Assembly: GCA_904419785.1 (NCBI GenBank)
Contig: CAJFSY010000015.1
Span: 1 to 44,556, forward strand
Reading direction: 5' to 3'
Source of the DNA: an uncultured Neglectibacter sp.
Lineage (GTDB): Bacteria > Bacillota > Clostridia > Oscillospirales > Acutalibacteraceae
Length of the DNA: 44,556 nt
Below the pieces are notes generated by a model that was given only the letters and a program-made list of their open reading frames with translations, was not told the DNA's origin and did not search any database. Of the stretch, positions 1-6,954 are shown one piece after another. Numbering within the stretch: the stretch's first letter is position 1; each line of letters opens with the position of its first letter. A program made the position numbers and the translations under genes.

Positions 1-1
1 T

Positions 2-154
2 CTTACTTGTGAAAAAATAGCCCGGATTTGCAAAGTCTCGAAATCATCCGTATTTCGAACTCTGAAAAATTCATCCATTGATCGGCGCGGTAAAGGTCGC
101 ACAAGTGTCACATATTACTGTGTAGAACCGTTAAGAGACCTTCTAGCAAGTTGA
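2..154 (+). CDS. C-terminal end of a helix-turn-helix protein, cut by the window edge
   Basis: An open frame enters from the left edge and stops at TGA 152-154, giving 50 residues. The segment IARICKVSKSSVFRTLKN reads as a helix-turn-helix (a helix, a short turn, then a recognition helix with S-S-V-F-R), followed by a basic stretch (DRRGKGRTS) that looks like a wing and a short C-terminal tail. The start is outside the window, so the family cannot be fixed; a regulator or excisionase-like protein of the neighbouring integrative element is the simplest reading because a conjugation-type operon follows on the same strand. A rho-independent terminator lies 20 bp after the stop, so this gene is a separate unit from the downstream operon. 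Confidence 0.55.
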   Translation, partial: LTCEKIARICKVSKSSVFRTLKNSSIDRRGKGRTSVTYYCVEPLRDLLAS

Positions 155-173
155 ATTACCTCAAAATAGATAA

Positions 174-215
174 ACGGATATTTCGGTCTAAAAGCCGGAT
201 ATCCGTTATTTTTTT
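174..215 (+). terminator. Rho-independent terminator after the HTH gene
   Basis: ACGGATAT (174-181) pairs perfectly with ATATCCGT (199-206), with a further CGG/CCG pairing inside the loop, and a T-rich run follows (207-215). It closes the upstream HTH unit. Confidence 0.75.
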
Positions 216-563
216 ACTCAAAAAGCCATATTGAAAAAAAATTTTTTTGGCGCGTCTCTTTTTTCGGAAAAATTGTTTGTGCTTTTTTTGGGGGGGTTAT
301 AAGTTATGTAAATTAATACATGAGCATGTAGGTTTAAAACTAAAATACCGCAACAGTGTTGCTCTTTTGTTCCCAAAATCAGTAAAGTTATATCGATACG
401 TAAATATTTCTTACATAAACTATGTTTATTGTATTTCGTATAATGAATATAAAATGAATATTTATTCACCTTTTGTTCGGTAATGTATTTAAAAAGTAAG
501 AAAAAATAAATAAAATGACACTTTACGGAGAAAGCGTTATGCAACTTTATCCAACAAATTGCA
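216..563. other. AT-rich intergenic stretch, no gene supported
   Basis: About 350 very AT-rich bases. Open frames exist on both strands, but they lack ribosome binding sites and code for low-complexity, Phe/Tyr/Asn/Lys-rich translations typical of non-coding AT-rich DNA. Such regions in integrative elements often hold operators for the element's regulator, but no convincing site was seen. Confidence 0.5.
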
Positions 564-592
564 TTGACAACGCTTATACTCAAAGTTATAAT
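564..592 (+). promoter_or_regulatory. Consensus sigma-A promoter for the conjugation-type operon
   Basis: TTGACA at 564-569 and TATAAT at 587-592 are separated by exactly 17 bp, so both hexamers are perfect. Transcription would start near 599 and give a leader of about 200 nt before the DUF961 gene. Confidence 0.85.
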
Positions 593-600
593 GAAAGCAT

Positions 601-654
601 AGGAATTGGAAAAATACAACATTATCTCCGGAGATAACGCGACAAACAATTCCT
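601..654 (+). promoter_or_regulatory. Nested inverted repeats in the operon leader
   Basis: AGGAATTG (601-608) is the exact inverse of CAATTCCT (647-654). Inside this pair lies a 16-bp perfect palindrome, TTATCTCCGGAGATAA (622-637). Both start at the predicted transcription start. They could be protein operators just downstream of the promoter or an RNA hairpin in the leader; the sequence alone does not decide. Confidence 0.55.
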
Positions 655-806
655 GGAATTTACTATTGTGAAAGAAGGCGATTCTATCATATTTTTCATA
701 AAAAAACTTGCTTTTCGCAAATGGTTCAAAAATCACAAACAGATTATCTTGTGTGTATACAGGAAATCTGTTAAGCCTAATTTTATGCCGCAAGGAGGTA
801 TGTGTC

Positions 807-1199
807 GTGGCTCTCTTTAAATACGCGAAAACGATATTCCGTGATAAGGACTTTTTGAAGGATACCCGCAACCGATTTAAGGTTGTCTCTGTCAGCCCTT
901 ACAGTGACAAAAAGGGAAAACTTCCAGATGGGCAGCGTTTGACACTGAAAATCTTGGAAGATGTTGGTACGCCGCCCACTGATAAAAACGGAAATCCGCA
1001 AGACAATCTTGTGGATGAAAATTTTGATGTAACTGTTTTATCCTGTGACCCGATGGTCAGAAAGGGGGAATATATTGCTCTTGAAAATTTTGACCAGGAA
1101 CATAGTTATGTGATCAACTATAGTGTGATCTTACGGTTTAAGGGGCTTCGGGTATTGCAGCCGCAGCAACCAAAAAACATGGGGGGTAAAAGTATATGA
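807..1199 (+). CDS. DUF961 family protein of a Tn916/ICEBs1-type element (Orf22/23, YdcP-like)
   Basis: A 130-residue soluble protein. The start is GTG at 807, chosen because AAGGAGG sits 8 nt upstream; the same frame is open further upstream but has no binding site. The pattern RFKVVSVSPYSDKKGKL, then a variable middle with DVTVLS and a C-terminal INYSVILRFKGLRVLQ strand, together with its position directly before an FtsK-like gene and a Rep_trans relaxase gene, matches the DUF961 proteins found at this place in Tn916 (Orf22/Orf23) and ICEBs1 (YdcP). Members are linked to conjugative transfer or element maintenance, but the molecular role is poorly defined. The stop overlaps the next start by 4 bp (ATGA), so the two are translationally coupled. 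Family assignment rests on recall of the pattern and on context. Confidence 0.7.
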   Translation: MALFKYAKTIFRDKDFLKDTRNRFKVVSVSPYSDKKGKLPDGQRLTLKILEDVGTPPTDKNGNPQDNLVDENFDVTVLSCDPMVRKGEYIALENFDQEHSYVINYSVILRFKGLRVLQPQQPKNMGGKSI

Positions 1200-2491
1200 C
1201 AAAGTCAAAATATTATCATACGTTTTTTCTTATGTCATGCGTGTGCGTGTTTTCTCTCACGCTCGGTGCGCATTTGCTTCCCGCCTTGACAATTCCCTAC
1301 CTGCCTATAGCGGGGACCGTTTGGTCAATCATTGTGGTGGCGTTGAATGTACTGTCTGCTTTGGCGTGTGTTGGAATTTCGGCATTACTTTTGCGGTTCT
1401 TCTTATCTCACGGTATTCGCAAAGGCGCCAAATATTTTTGGCGGCATGTTCGCATTTCAGCCCGCTTAAAGCGTCAGCTTGAAGACGCTGGATTCGCAGT
1501 CAAGCGGGAACGCTATGTGGAGATTCCCTGGTTTCAGCTTGGCTTTTCAGACGACCTTTCAACAGGGTTTCTGAAAATTCGCAACACGATCAAGCTTGAC
1601 CGAAAATTGGACGATGCTGTAATTAATGCGGCGTTGGGATATTTTGTGGTGGAGAACCGCTTTACTTCGTGTGACGGTAACTATTATATGTATGAGTTGG
1701 TAGATGGTCGGGCCGACTATAAGCTGGTATTTCCGTCAGCCCATGACTTTTCCGATTACGCCGATGAAATTCTCCCTAACCAGTGGTTTCTGGACGCACG
1801 GACACAGGTTCCGCTATGTCATACGTTGATTGTTGGACAGACAGGGTCGGGAAAGACCTATGCGATGCTTAGTTTGATCTTGCAGCTTCGTTTAATGGGG
1901 ACACATCCAGAGGTAAGTTTTGTCGATCTAAAGGCTTCCACAGTAGGCGTAATCGGTCGTGGAATCTCCCCGCACCGTACCGCTAAAACTTTTGACCAGG
2001 CGGTTGAGCAAATCCGCATTTTTCACCGAGAGATGGGATTTCGGAAACAGGATATGGAAAAATTGCTGGAAAGCAATCCAACGGGGGATTATAACACATT
2101 TCGCCTTCCTCCCCATGTCATGATCATTGACGAGTATGCATCATTTGCTCAGATTTTGAAGGGGAAAGAGAAAAAGCTGCGGGATGAAGTAATGGCTCTG
2201 CTATATGAGATTGTGCTGCAAGGTCGGCAACTTGGGTTTTTCCTGATGATCACCATGCAAAAGTCAGACGCTACCCTGATCGACACGGCGCTGCGGGACA
2301 ATATTCCTCTGAAAATTGTATTGGGCCAGAGCGAGGACACCACGTATATCACCTGTTTTGGAAGTGCTGCCGATGTTCCATTGCGAAAATATGCAAGGGG
2401 AGAGGGGGTGTTTACTCACCCGGAATTAACTCGAAAGCCCAGATTGGTGCAATTTCCAGAACTGAATTTTGACATTCTGGAAGCACTGTAA
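1196..2491 (+). CDS. FtsK/SpoIIIE-type coupling ATPase of an integrative element (Tn916 Orf21/ICEBs1 ConQ-like)
   Basis: A 431-residue protein. The N-terminus has two hydrophobic segments (about residues 8-28 and 38-65), so it is anchored in the inner membrane. The cytoplasmic part carries a Walker A motif, VGQTGSGKT (about residues 212-220), and a Walker B, HVMIIDEYAS, followed by a LQGRQLGFFLMITMQ stretch typical of the FtsK/HerA ATPases. In Tn916 and ICEBs1 this protein is the coupling protein that brings the relaxase-bound single strand to the mating channel. It overlaps the DUF961 gene and is followed by an oriT-like hairpin and the relaxase gene, the same order as in those elements. Length is close to that of the family (about 460-480), with a slightly short N-terminus. 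Confidence 0.88.
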   Translation: MTKSKYYHTFFLMSCVCVFSLTLGAHLLPALTIPYLPIAGTVWSIIVVALNVLSALACVGISALLLRFFLSHGIRKGAKYFWRHVRISARLKRQLEDAGFAVKRERYVEIPWFQLGFSDDLSTGFLKIRNTIKLDRKLDDAVINAALGYFVVENRFTSCDGNYYMYELVDGRADYKLVFPSAHDFSDYADEILPNQWFLDARTQVPLCHTLIVGQTGSGKTYAMLSLILQLRLMGTHPEVSFVDLKASTVGVIGRGISPHRTAKTFDQAVEQIRIFHREMGFRKQDMEKLLESNPTGDYNTFRLPPHVMIIDEYASFAQILKGKEKKLRDEVMALLYEIVLQGRQLGFFLMITMQKSDATLIDTALRDNIPLKIVLGQSEDTTYITCFGSAADVPLRKYARGEGVFTHPELTRKPRLVQFPELNFDILEAL

Positions 2492-2495
2492 GAGA

Positions 2496-2524
2496 GAACC
2501 CCCGTGGTGTAACCACGGGGGTTC
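2496..2524. other. oriT-like hairpin between coupling protein and relaxase genes
   Basis: GAACCCCCGTGG (2496-2507) and CCACGGGGGTTC (2513-2524) form a perfect 12-bp stem around the loop TGTAA. The C-run, a TAAC in the loop region and the G-run, and the position just upstream of the relaxase gene, resemble the nick regions of ICEBs1 and Tn916 (as recalled). It begins 5 bp after the coupling-gene stop. No T-run follows, so it does not look like a terminator. Confidence 0.6.
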
Positions 2525-2592
2525 CTCAAAAAAATAATCCCAGGAAGCACTCTGCATTCCTCATTTGTGGGCCTTGTGCCCGTGGAAAGGGG

Positions 2593-3783
2593 GTGATGGG
2601 ATTGCTGGAACTTGGTGTTGATGAATTCACGGTGGTTTGCCGGCCCACAGCCCTACATTCAAACTTTGTAAGGGACAACTGGCCCCATGTTGCTCAAAAC
2701 ATAATTCAAAAGCTGTCCGACCGCGGAGACCTGGAAACCGTTTTGGGACCTATACGGACTGAACTCAAGTGTTTGAAAGGGTATACTCATGGGTACACGT
2801 TTGGGGAACACAGCTTTTATAGCTGTGTTGCCTACCATATGGACAGAGACGACATGGGGGTGGCTTTACGATTTTCGGCCCAAGCGCTTGACTACTATTC
2901 TGATAAATCCGGGCTAAAAGTGTATGAGTTCCTTGGAAAAATCCAAGATACGGCCTACACAGCTAGGTTCAGCCGCATTGACTTCACAGCGGATTATATG
3001 AATTGCGGCATAGACCCAACCAAAATCTACCAGAAGTTAATGGACGGTCAATTGGCCATTTTCCGGGAAAAAACACGCAAAACAGCGTCTGGAAAAACAG
3101 AGACGAGTTATTTGAAAATTCCTTTTTCCTATCGGGGATTTTTAAAAGCTTCCGAAGTGCCAACGATTTATCTAGGAAGTCAAAAATCCAATGCGCTTTT
3201 ACGGATTTATGACAAGCGCCGGGAACAAATCGAGCGTAAGGGGCCTAAGCTGGATAAGGCTTTAGCTTGTGAAGATTGGACACGATTTGAAGCAGTTTTC
3301 AAAGGCGATTACGCCCACCAGCTGACAGACCAGTTACTTTCTGTGAAAAGCGAGGATGAATATCTCACTTTAATTGCCAATTCATTTTTACAAAAGTTTG
3401 ATTTTAGGGAAGTGGAAAACGGTGTGGTTCAGAATGAAGCAGAATTTTCAGAAATGCTATACGATGCATTGAAACAGGGAGATTTCGCGCTTCATGCGCC
3501 CACTTCTCGGAACTTCGATTTGATTCGAAGTATCCAATACCTGTTGAATGGCAGCGGTTTGTATCCGACCCTTTTCAAAATCCGGGAAATCTGGGGCTAT
3601 GAAGGTGTCAGCGAGTTCGTTAATCGTTTGATCATGTCTTTAGACACCTACGAGCCGAACAGGGATTGCCTGTCCTGGATAGCAAAACACGGGGACGACT
3701 ACAAAAGAAATTTCTCTGAGTTTTCTCTTTTCCTAAATTCTGCACTGCCTTTTTCGGATTTTGTCCCGGAGAATACAGCTTAA
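2593..3783 (+). CDS. Rep_trans-family relaxase / rolling-circle replication initiator (Tn916 Orf20, NicK-like)
   Basis: A 396-residue protein of the replication-initiation-factor family (PF02486 type). Family features visible are the central RFSRIDFTADY strand, the catalytic-tyrosine block LLRIYDKRREQ, and the following WTRFEAVFKGDYAHQL segment. Such proteins nick oriT, stay bound to the 5' end through the tyrosine, and start both transfer and rolling-circle replication of the element. The start is uncertain: GTG 2593, ATG 2596 and TTG 2602 all lie close behind a GGAAAGGGGG binding site, and TTG 2602 has the best spacing. An oriT-like hairpin sits 70 bp upstream. The gene is the last of the element in view; no integrase follows, so the element either has its recombinase left of the window or is an incomplete remnant. 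Confidence 0.87.
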   Translation: MMGLLELGVDEFTVVCRPTALHSNFVRDNWPHVAQNIIQKLSDRGDLETVLGPIRTELKCLKGYTHGYTFGEHSFYSCVAYHMDRDDMGVALRFSAQALDYYSDKSGLKVYEFLGKIQDTAYTARFSRIDFTADYMNCGIDPTKIYQKLMDGQLAIFREKTRKTASGKTETSYLKIPFSYRGFLKASEVPTIYLGSQKSNALLRIYDKRREQIERKGPKLDKALACEDWTRFEAVFKGDYAHQLTDQLLSVKSEDEYLTLIANSFLQKFDFREVENGVVQNEAEFSEMLYDALKQGDFALHAPTSRNFDLIRSIQYLLNGSGLYPTLFKIREIWGYEGVSEFVNRLIMSLDTYEPNRDCLSWIAKHGDDYKRNFSEFSLFLNSALPFSDFVPENTA

Positions 3784-3796
3784 TATCTCTAGGGAC

Positions 3797-3826
3797 AAAA
3801 AAAGAGACACTCTCAAGGAGTGTCTC
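3797..3826 (-). terminator. Terminator of the minus-strand tRNA unit
   Basis: GAGACACTC (3804-3812) pairs with GAGTGTCTC (3818-3826) around a 5-nt loop. On the minus strand the stem is followed by seven T (3803-3797), so it acts on transcripts coming from the tRNA side rather than on the relaxase gene. Confidence 0.75.
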
Positions 3827-3839
3827 CCGGTCTGTAAAC

Positions 3840-3879
3840 AAGCGCCAACCTATTCCGTATAAAGAATAGTTCGACGCTT
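3840..3879. repeat. Cruciform-like inverted repeat downstream of the tRNA
   Basis: AAGCG (3840-3844) pairs with CGCTT (3875-3879), and inside it CTATTC (3850-3855) pairs with GAATAG (3864-3869) around an 8-nt loop. It lies between the tRNA 3' end and its terminator and lacks a T-run. The function is unknown; it may be a processing structure in the tRNA transcript or part of an element end. Confidence 0.4.
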
Positions 3880-3886
3880 CCGCTTT

Positions 3887-3945
3887 TGGTGGACCGGACC
3901 GATCGGTTATGAGCCGACTGCTCTAACCAACTGAGCTAATGGTCC
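3887..3945 (-). pseudogene. tRNA-Met/Ile2 (anticodon CAT) lacking its T arm
   Basis: Read on the minus strand, this 59-nt segment has a 5' acceptor strand GGACCAT, a D arm GCTC/GAGC with AGTTGGTTA loop, an anticodon arm GTCGG-CTCATAA-CCGAT and a 3' end GGTCCACCA that pairs with GGACC. Between the anticodon stem and the acceptor there is only a variable-loop-like CGGTC; the 17-nt T stem-loop is missing. A normal tRNA of this type is about 77 nt. The gap lies at a repeated GGTCC, which suggests deletion between two short direct repeats. Promoter and terminator remain in place. T-armless tRNAs are known from some animal mitochondria but not as functional bacterial tRNAs, so a dead gene is most likely; the CAT anticodon could be Met or lysidine-modified Ile. 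Confidence 0.75.
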
Positions 3946-3995
3946 TTTTAAACGAAAGCATTAAAACAGTCTTTTTTAGACGCTTTAACTTAAAT

Positions 3996-4024
3996 ATGAT
4001 ATCACGTTTCTCATTGTTTGGCAA
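3996..4024 (-). promoter_or_regulatory. Promoter of the tRNA unit
   Basis: On the minus strand TTGCCA (4024-4019) and TATCAT (4001-3996) are separated by 17 bp. Transcription would start about 45 nt before the tRNA 5' end. Confidence 0.6.
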
Positions 4025-4031
4025 GAGGAAT

Positions 4032-4703
4032 CTATATTTTTTCGCAACTTTCCTGGGGTTTTACGCTTTTGGTGTTTAAGCGGAACTGAAAATTTTGCAC
4101 TTGATCGATCAGGAAAGATGACAGAGTCACAGTTACCAGAGAAAAAGCAATGCGGGAAACGGGGATATACGTCAACGACAAAGCAAGCACAAGCAAATCG
4201 GTAAATAAATAAGCTGAAGATAATCTGCGATGAGTCACTTTTGAGATCACCAAAGCTAGGGCGTCATCACCACCGCTGGAACCCCCTTGCCTTACGATAA
4301 GACCCACGCCGATGCCTACAAAAACGCCTCCCAAAACCGCTGCTATCAGCGGGTATGCTGAAAGGTCAGGCAGCATAGGCGGAAATTGTTCCCAAAGCTT
4401 ATAAAACAGGGATACACACAACGTGGAAATAATAGATGTACGAATAAAGGAACCACCTAAATACTTCAAGGCCAGCAAATAGCACAGGCCATCCAGTACA
4501 GGCGTGATATACGCCGGGGATATCCCCAACCAATGCTCCACAAGCAGCATTCCTCCGATAACTCCGCCTTCTGTAATTCCTGTTTGTTGATGAATGTTGT
4601 GAATTCCAAATGTACAAATGGCAGCGCCTAGAAAAATCCACAAAATTTTTTGCCAGGACAGACCCTCAAACAATTTGGCCGCCCATTGGTAAAGAGTGCG
4701 CAC
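4032..4703 (-). CDS. YitT-family integral membrane protein
   Basis: A 223-residue membrane protein with about five hydrophobic segments. Family signatures are the N-terminal FLGAAICTFGIHNI helix, GITEGGVIGGMLLVEH in the first loop, and GVFVGIGVGLIVRQGGSSGGDDALA, the glycine-rich stretch typical of YitT/DUF161 proteins. The usual C-terminal soluble DUF2179 domain of longer members (about 280-290 aa) is absent; the chain ends soon after the last membrane helix. Start is GTG at 4703 with AGGAGGT at good spacing. The substrate of YitT proteins is not established. The gene is divergent from a MerR-type regulator and its promoter has the 19-bp spacer typical of MerR-controlled genes, so it is probably the regulator's target. 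Confidence 0.85.
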   Translation of the reverse strand: MRTLYQWAAKLFEGLSWQKILWIFLGAAICTFGIHNIHQQTGITEGGVIGGMLLVEHWLGISPAYITPVLDGLCYLLALKYLGGSFIRTSIISTLCVSLFYKLWEQFPPMLPDLSAYPLIAAVLGGVFVGIGVGLIVRQGGSSGGDDALALVISKVTHRRLSSAYLFTDLLVLALSLTYIPVSRIAFSLVTVTLSSFLIDQVQNFQFRLNTKSVKPQESCEKI

Positions 4704-4738
4704 AAAAATACCTCCTTGTATTTTCTCTGCTATAAAGT

Positions 4739-4769
4739 ATAATAAAGGATATAGTAACTATATTGTCAA
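4739..4769 (-). promoter_or_regulatory. MerR-type promoter/operator for the yitT-like gene
   Basis: On the minus strand TTGACA (4769-4764) and TATTAT (4744-4739) are 19 bp apart. The spacer contains the palindrome ATATAG-TTA-CTATAT. A 19-20 bp spacer with a palindrome inside is the hallmark of promoters that MerR-family activators remodel. It also lies just upstream of the regulator's own start codon (4779), so it can serve both genes. Confidence 0.8.
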
Positions 4770-4778
4770 GAGGATTTT

Positions 4779-5594
4779 ATGGAAGATTTTTTCTCAATCG
4801 GCGAACTTTCACATTATCAAAATATTTCCAAACAAACGCTGATCTTTTACGACAAGACCGGGTTGTTCCGTCCCGCCTACGTGGACCCCAATAATGGTTA
4901 CCGCTATTACAGCGCCAATCAGTTGGACGAATTGGACACCATTCTCATTTTGAAAAAAAGCGGTCTCTCGCTTCAAAAAATCAAGGAACTTTTAAAGCAT
5001 TACACCACCACCAGCAGCTTGAAAGTTCTGCGGGACCAACTGGAGGTCATTGACAAGCAAATGCAAGAACTCAAGCTGGTACGCAGCCGGCTTGCCCAGC
5101 GCTGCACGCAGCTGGAAAGTGTCTACCTCCACGAAGGCGAAGAAACACCCCATATGGAACACATTCCTTCCCAGCGCCTTTTCACCCGCCCGGTTCCCCC
5201 TCCTTGCACGTTGCGGGAAATCAGCATCGCCACCAAACAGTGTTTCGCCCAGTCCTTTCAAGAACATTTACCCATCTTTTTCCAAAGCGGGGTCATAGTA
5301 CCTTACCAGCACATTTTAGAAGGCCGCTATACAGAAGCCTCCTTCGTGTTTCTTCCCATTGAGGAAACAAACCATTCACAAAATATCAAGGAGCTTCCAG
5401 AAGGGACATGCGCTGTAATTTATCACAAAGGCGACTACCTTTCCATTGGAAGGTCTTACGAAAAACTGTTACAGTTTTGTCGGGACAAGAATCTTGAGAT
5501 CCTTTCGGACGCTTACGAGTTTTGCATCAATGATTATATCACCACTGGGGATGAAAACGAGTATATCACGAAAATCTTATTTTACGTAGCGTAA
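4779..5594 (+). CDS. MerR-family regulator with a GyrI-like effector-binding domain
   Basis: A 271-residue regulator. Residues 1-75 form the winged HTH of the MerR family: FSIGELSHYQNISKQTLIFYDKTGLFRP then NGYRYYSANQLDELDTILILKKSGLSLQKIKELL. Residues about 80-115 form the long dimerisation helix (VIDKQMQELKLVRSRLAQRC). The remaining 150 residues look like a GyrI/BmrR-type effector-binding fold, so it probably senses a small, perhaps cationic or lipophilic, molecule. A GAGG binding site precedes ATG 4779. It is divergent from the yitT-like gene, and the shared region holds a 19-bp-spacer promoter with a palindrome, so it likely activates yitT and perhaps represses itself. The ligand is not predictable. 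Confidence 0.88.
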   Translation: MEDFFSIGELSHYQNISKQTLIFYDKTGLFRPAYVDPNNGYRYYSANQLDELDTILILKKSGLSLQKIKELLKHYTTTSSLKVLRDQLEVIDKQMQELKLVRSRLAQRCTQLESVYLHEGEETPHMEHIPSQRLFTRPVPPPCTLREISIATKQCFAQSFQEHLPIFFQSGVIVPYQHILEGRYTEASFVFLPIEETNHSQNIKELPEGTCAVIYHKGDYLSIGRSYEKLLQFCRDKNLEILSDAYEFCINDYITTGDENEYITKILFYVA

Positions 5595-5641
5595 CATTAT
5601 TTTGAAAGCCATGGCCTTTATCATGGAAAATAAAAAGCAGG

Positions 5642-5675
5642 AAAAGCCGTACCGGGTTTCCGGCGCGGCTTTTTT
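5642..5675. terminator. Bidirectional terminator between merR-type gene and cotJC
   Basis: AAAAGCCG (5642-5649) pairs with CGGCTTTT (5666-5673), with an inner CCGG/CCGG pairing. T-runs lie on both sides in the respective directions. It closes the regulator gene (plus) and the cotJABC operon (minus). Confidence 0.8.
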
Positions 5676-5684
5676 GAGAAAATT

Positions 5685-6101
5685 TTACCCTTTATCGAAA
5701 GAGGGATTAAAAGCATAAAAGTTTTTGGAATCCAGCTTGTCGGTCATAATACGCAATCCTTCGCCAAATCTCTGGAAGTGGACGATTTCCCGTTCACGCA
5801 AAAACTTGATCGGGTCCCGAACGTCGGGATCATCGGTAAAGCGCAGGATATTGTCATAGGTCATGCGGGCCTTTTGTTCCGCACTCAAATTCTCATGCAG
5901 GTCCGCAATAGTATCGCCTGTGACTGAAAAGGTATTGGCATTAAACGGTGTACCTGAAGCCGCTACGGGATATACTGCGGCAGTATGGTCCACGAAATAG
6001 CTGTCAAAACCGGCTTCCTTGATCTGCTCGGGCGTTAACCCCCGGGTAAGCTGATACACAATCGTACCGACCATTTCCAAATGGCTCAGTTCTTCTGTAC
6101 C
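5685..6101 (-). CDS. cotJC: cotJC, 3' part: spore-coat manganese-catalase-like protein, interrupted by an inserted element
   Basis: This frame encodes the C-terminal two thirds of CotJC, a ferritin-like Mn-catalase-family protein of the spore coat. Reading from the core it gives GTEELSHLEMVGTIVYQLTR and runs to a normal end (AFNPSFDKG). The first 64 residues lie 11.3 kb away at 17443-17625 on the same strand. The few codons before the core here (ending HCDTTV) come from the inserted element and have no ribosome binding site, so this half is probably not translated alone. Joining the two halves at the 10-bp direct repeat gives exactly 600 nt (199 aa plus stop) with no frameshift, and rebuilds ILTDIGTEELSHLEM, the conserved metal-ligand region. 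The B. subtilis homologue is 189 aa. No extra lesions are seen, which argues that the gene is still under selection. Confidence 0.93.
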   Translation of the reverse strand, partial: GTEELSHLEMVGTIVYQLTRGLTPEQIKEAGFDSYFVDHTAAVYPVAASGTPFNANTFSVTGDTIADLHENLSAEQKARMTYDNILRFTDDPDVRDPIKFLREREIVHFQRFGEGLRIMTDKLDSKNFYAFNPSFDKG

Positions 6102-6123
6102 TACTGTAGTATCACAATGACGC
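6092..6123. other. Left attachment site of the cotJC element (core 6092-6101, arm 6112-6123)
   Basis: Core CTTCTGTACC is identical to the right-end core. The flanking base to the left differs (T here, C at the right end) and so does the base after it (T versus G), so the shared core is exactly 10 bp. The element-side arm TCACAATGACGC is the inverse of the right-end arm GCATCATAGTGA with 10 of 12 matches. Confidence 0.88.
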
Positions 6124-6269
6124 AATGTCTCTTATACCAGAAATAAAATTATCTTAAGCGAACGGACTCTTTTCTCACTACTATTGCTTTTGCAAATAGT
6201 TAAGTATAAATTATAGGAATTTGCTATTTTTATTTTGAGATTTTATAATAACCTCAGAGGTGAAACGAA

Positions 6270-6845
6270 ATGAAATTACATGAGTTTTTAGCGTATATGG
6301 ATAGCGGAAAAGAAGTCATCGCCAATTCAGAAATCCACCAGTGTATGCATCTGCTATCGCAGGAAGCAATACGATTAACCTCCGAATTGAACAGCCGTTA
6401 TCACACCGCCGAAGAAATTGTGGAATTGATCGGGCAAATAACCGGAAGACCAGTAGACAGCAGCTTTGCTTTATTCCCTCCATTTTACACAGATTGCGGA
6501 AAAAATCTTAAAATCGGCAAAAATGTATTTTTTAATTCGGGTGTTAAAATTCAGGATCAGGGCGGAGTAACCATTGAGGACGGTGTACTGATTGGGCATA
6601 ACACTGTAATCGCCACGCTGGATCACAACCTTGATCCCAAATTGCGTGGAAACCTCATTCCCGCGCCTGTTCATATCGGTAAAAACGTGTGGATTGGAGC
6701 GAACGCGACCATCTGTAAAGGAGTAACCATTGGTGATGGCGCGGTGATTGCAGCGGGCGCTGTAGTGGTAACAGACGTACCGGAAAACACTATATTTGGC
6801 GGTGTCCCCGCCAAACTTATTAAAAATATTCCTCAAACATCCTAA
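6270..6845 (+). CDS. Sugar O-acetyltransferase of the left-handed beta-helix family (maltose/galactoside type)
   Basis: A 191-residue protein, close to the usual 180-200 aa of the Maa/LacA group. The N-terminal 60 residues are the helical cap with C/H-rich segments; from residue about 75 on, hexapeptide repeats form the left-handed beta-helix: [18 protein letters not shown], then the catalytic-type loop with [23 protein letters not shown] and [15 protein letters not shown], ending with the acetyl-CoA-site signature [16 protein letters not shown]. It transfers acetyl from acetyl-CoA to a sugar hydroxyl; the acceptor is not predictable. A GAGGTGA-type binding site precedes ATG 6270. It is the only plus-strand cargo gene at the left end of the element and is convergent with the ribokinase operon, so it may be expressed independently. 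Confidence 0.85.
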   Translation: MKLHEFLAYMDSGKEVIANSEIHQCMHLLSQEAIRLTSELNSRYHTAEEIVELIGQITGRPVDSSFALFPPFYTDCGKNLKIGKNVFFNSGVKIQDQGGVTIEDGVLIGHNTVIATLDHNLDPKLRGNLIPAPVHIGKNVWIGANATICKGVTIGDGAVIAAGAVVVTDVPENTIFGGVPAKLIKNIPQTS

Positions 6846-6874
6846 GATAAAAAGGAAAAAATATTCTTCTTTTA

Positions 6875-6916
6875 TAAAAACGTCCCCACCTGTTCACTTT
6901 ACCAACAGATGGGGAC
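6875..6916 (-). terminator. Terminator of the element's sugar operon
   Basis: GTCCCCA plus CTGTT (6882-6894) pairs with AACAG plus TGGGGAC (6904-6916) with one mismatch between the two blocks. On the minus strand the hairpin is followed by GTTTTTAT (6882-6875). It lies 39 bp after the ribokinase stop. Confidence 0.75.
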
Positions 6917-6954
6917 ATCGTCATTGCAATTATTTATTGTGATATTTTAAAATT

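Larger units (their letters stand above)
2..3783 (+). mobile_element. Part of a Tn916/ICEBs1-type integrative (mobilizable or remnant) element
   Basis: The run HTH protein, DUF961, FtsK-like coupling protein, oriT-like hairpin and Rep_trans relaxase is the processing module of Tn916-family and ICEBs1-type elements. The mating-channel genes (VirB4, VirB6 and lytic-transglycosylase types) do not follow; instead chromosomal genes begin after 3.8 kb. It could be a small mobilizable element whose integrase lies left of the window, or a decayed element. The ends cannot be placed from this sequence; the coordinates given only cover the recognised genes. Confidence 0.65.

Noticed and set aside
247-871. 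Open frames of 78 and 217 codons on both strands in the AT-rich region
   Set aside because: No ribosome binding sites, low-complexity Phe/Tyr/Lys/Asn translation and overlap on opposite strands. AT-rich non-coding DNA explains them.
5685-6125. Independent short Mn-catalase gene starting at TTG 6125
   Set aside because: No binding site, the first codons are element DNA without similarity, and the missing N-terminus is found intact 11.3 kb away.
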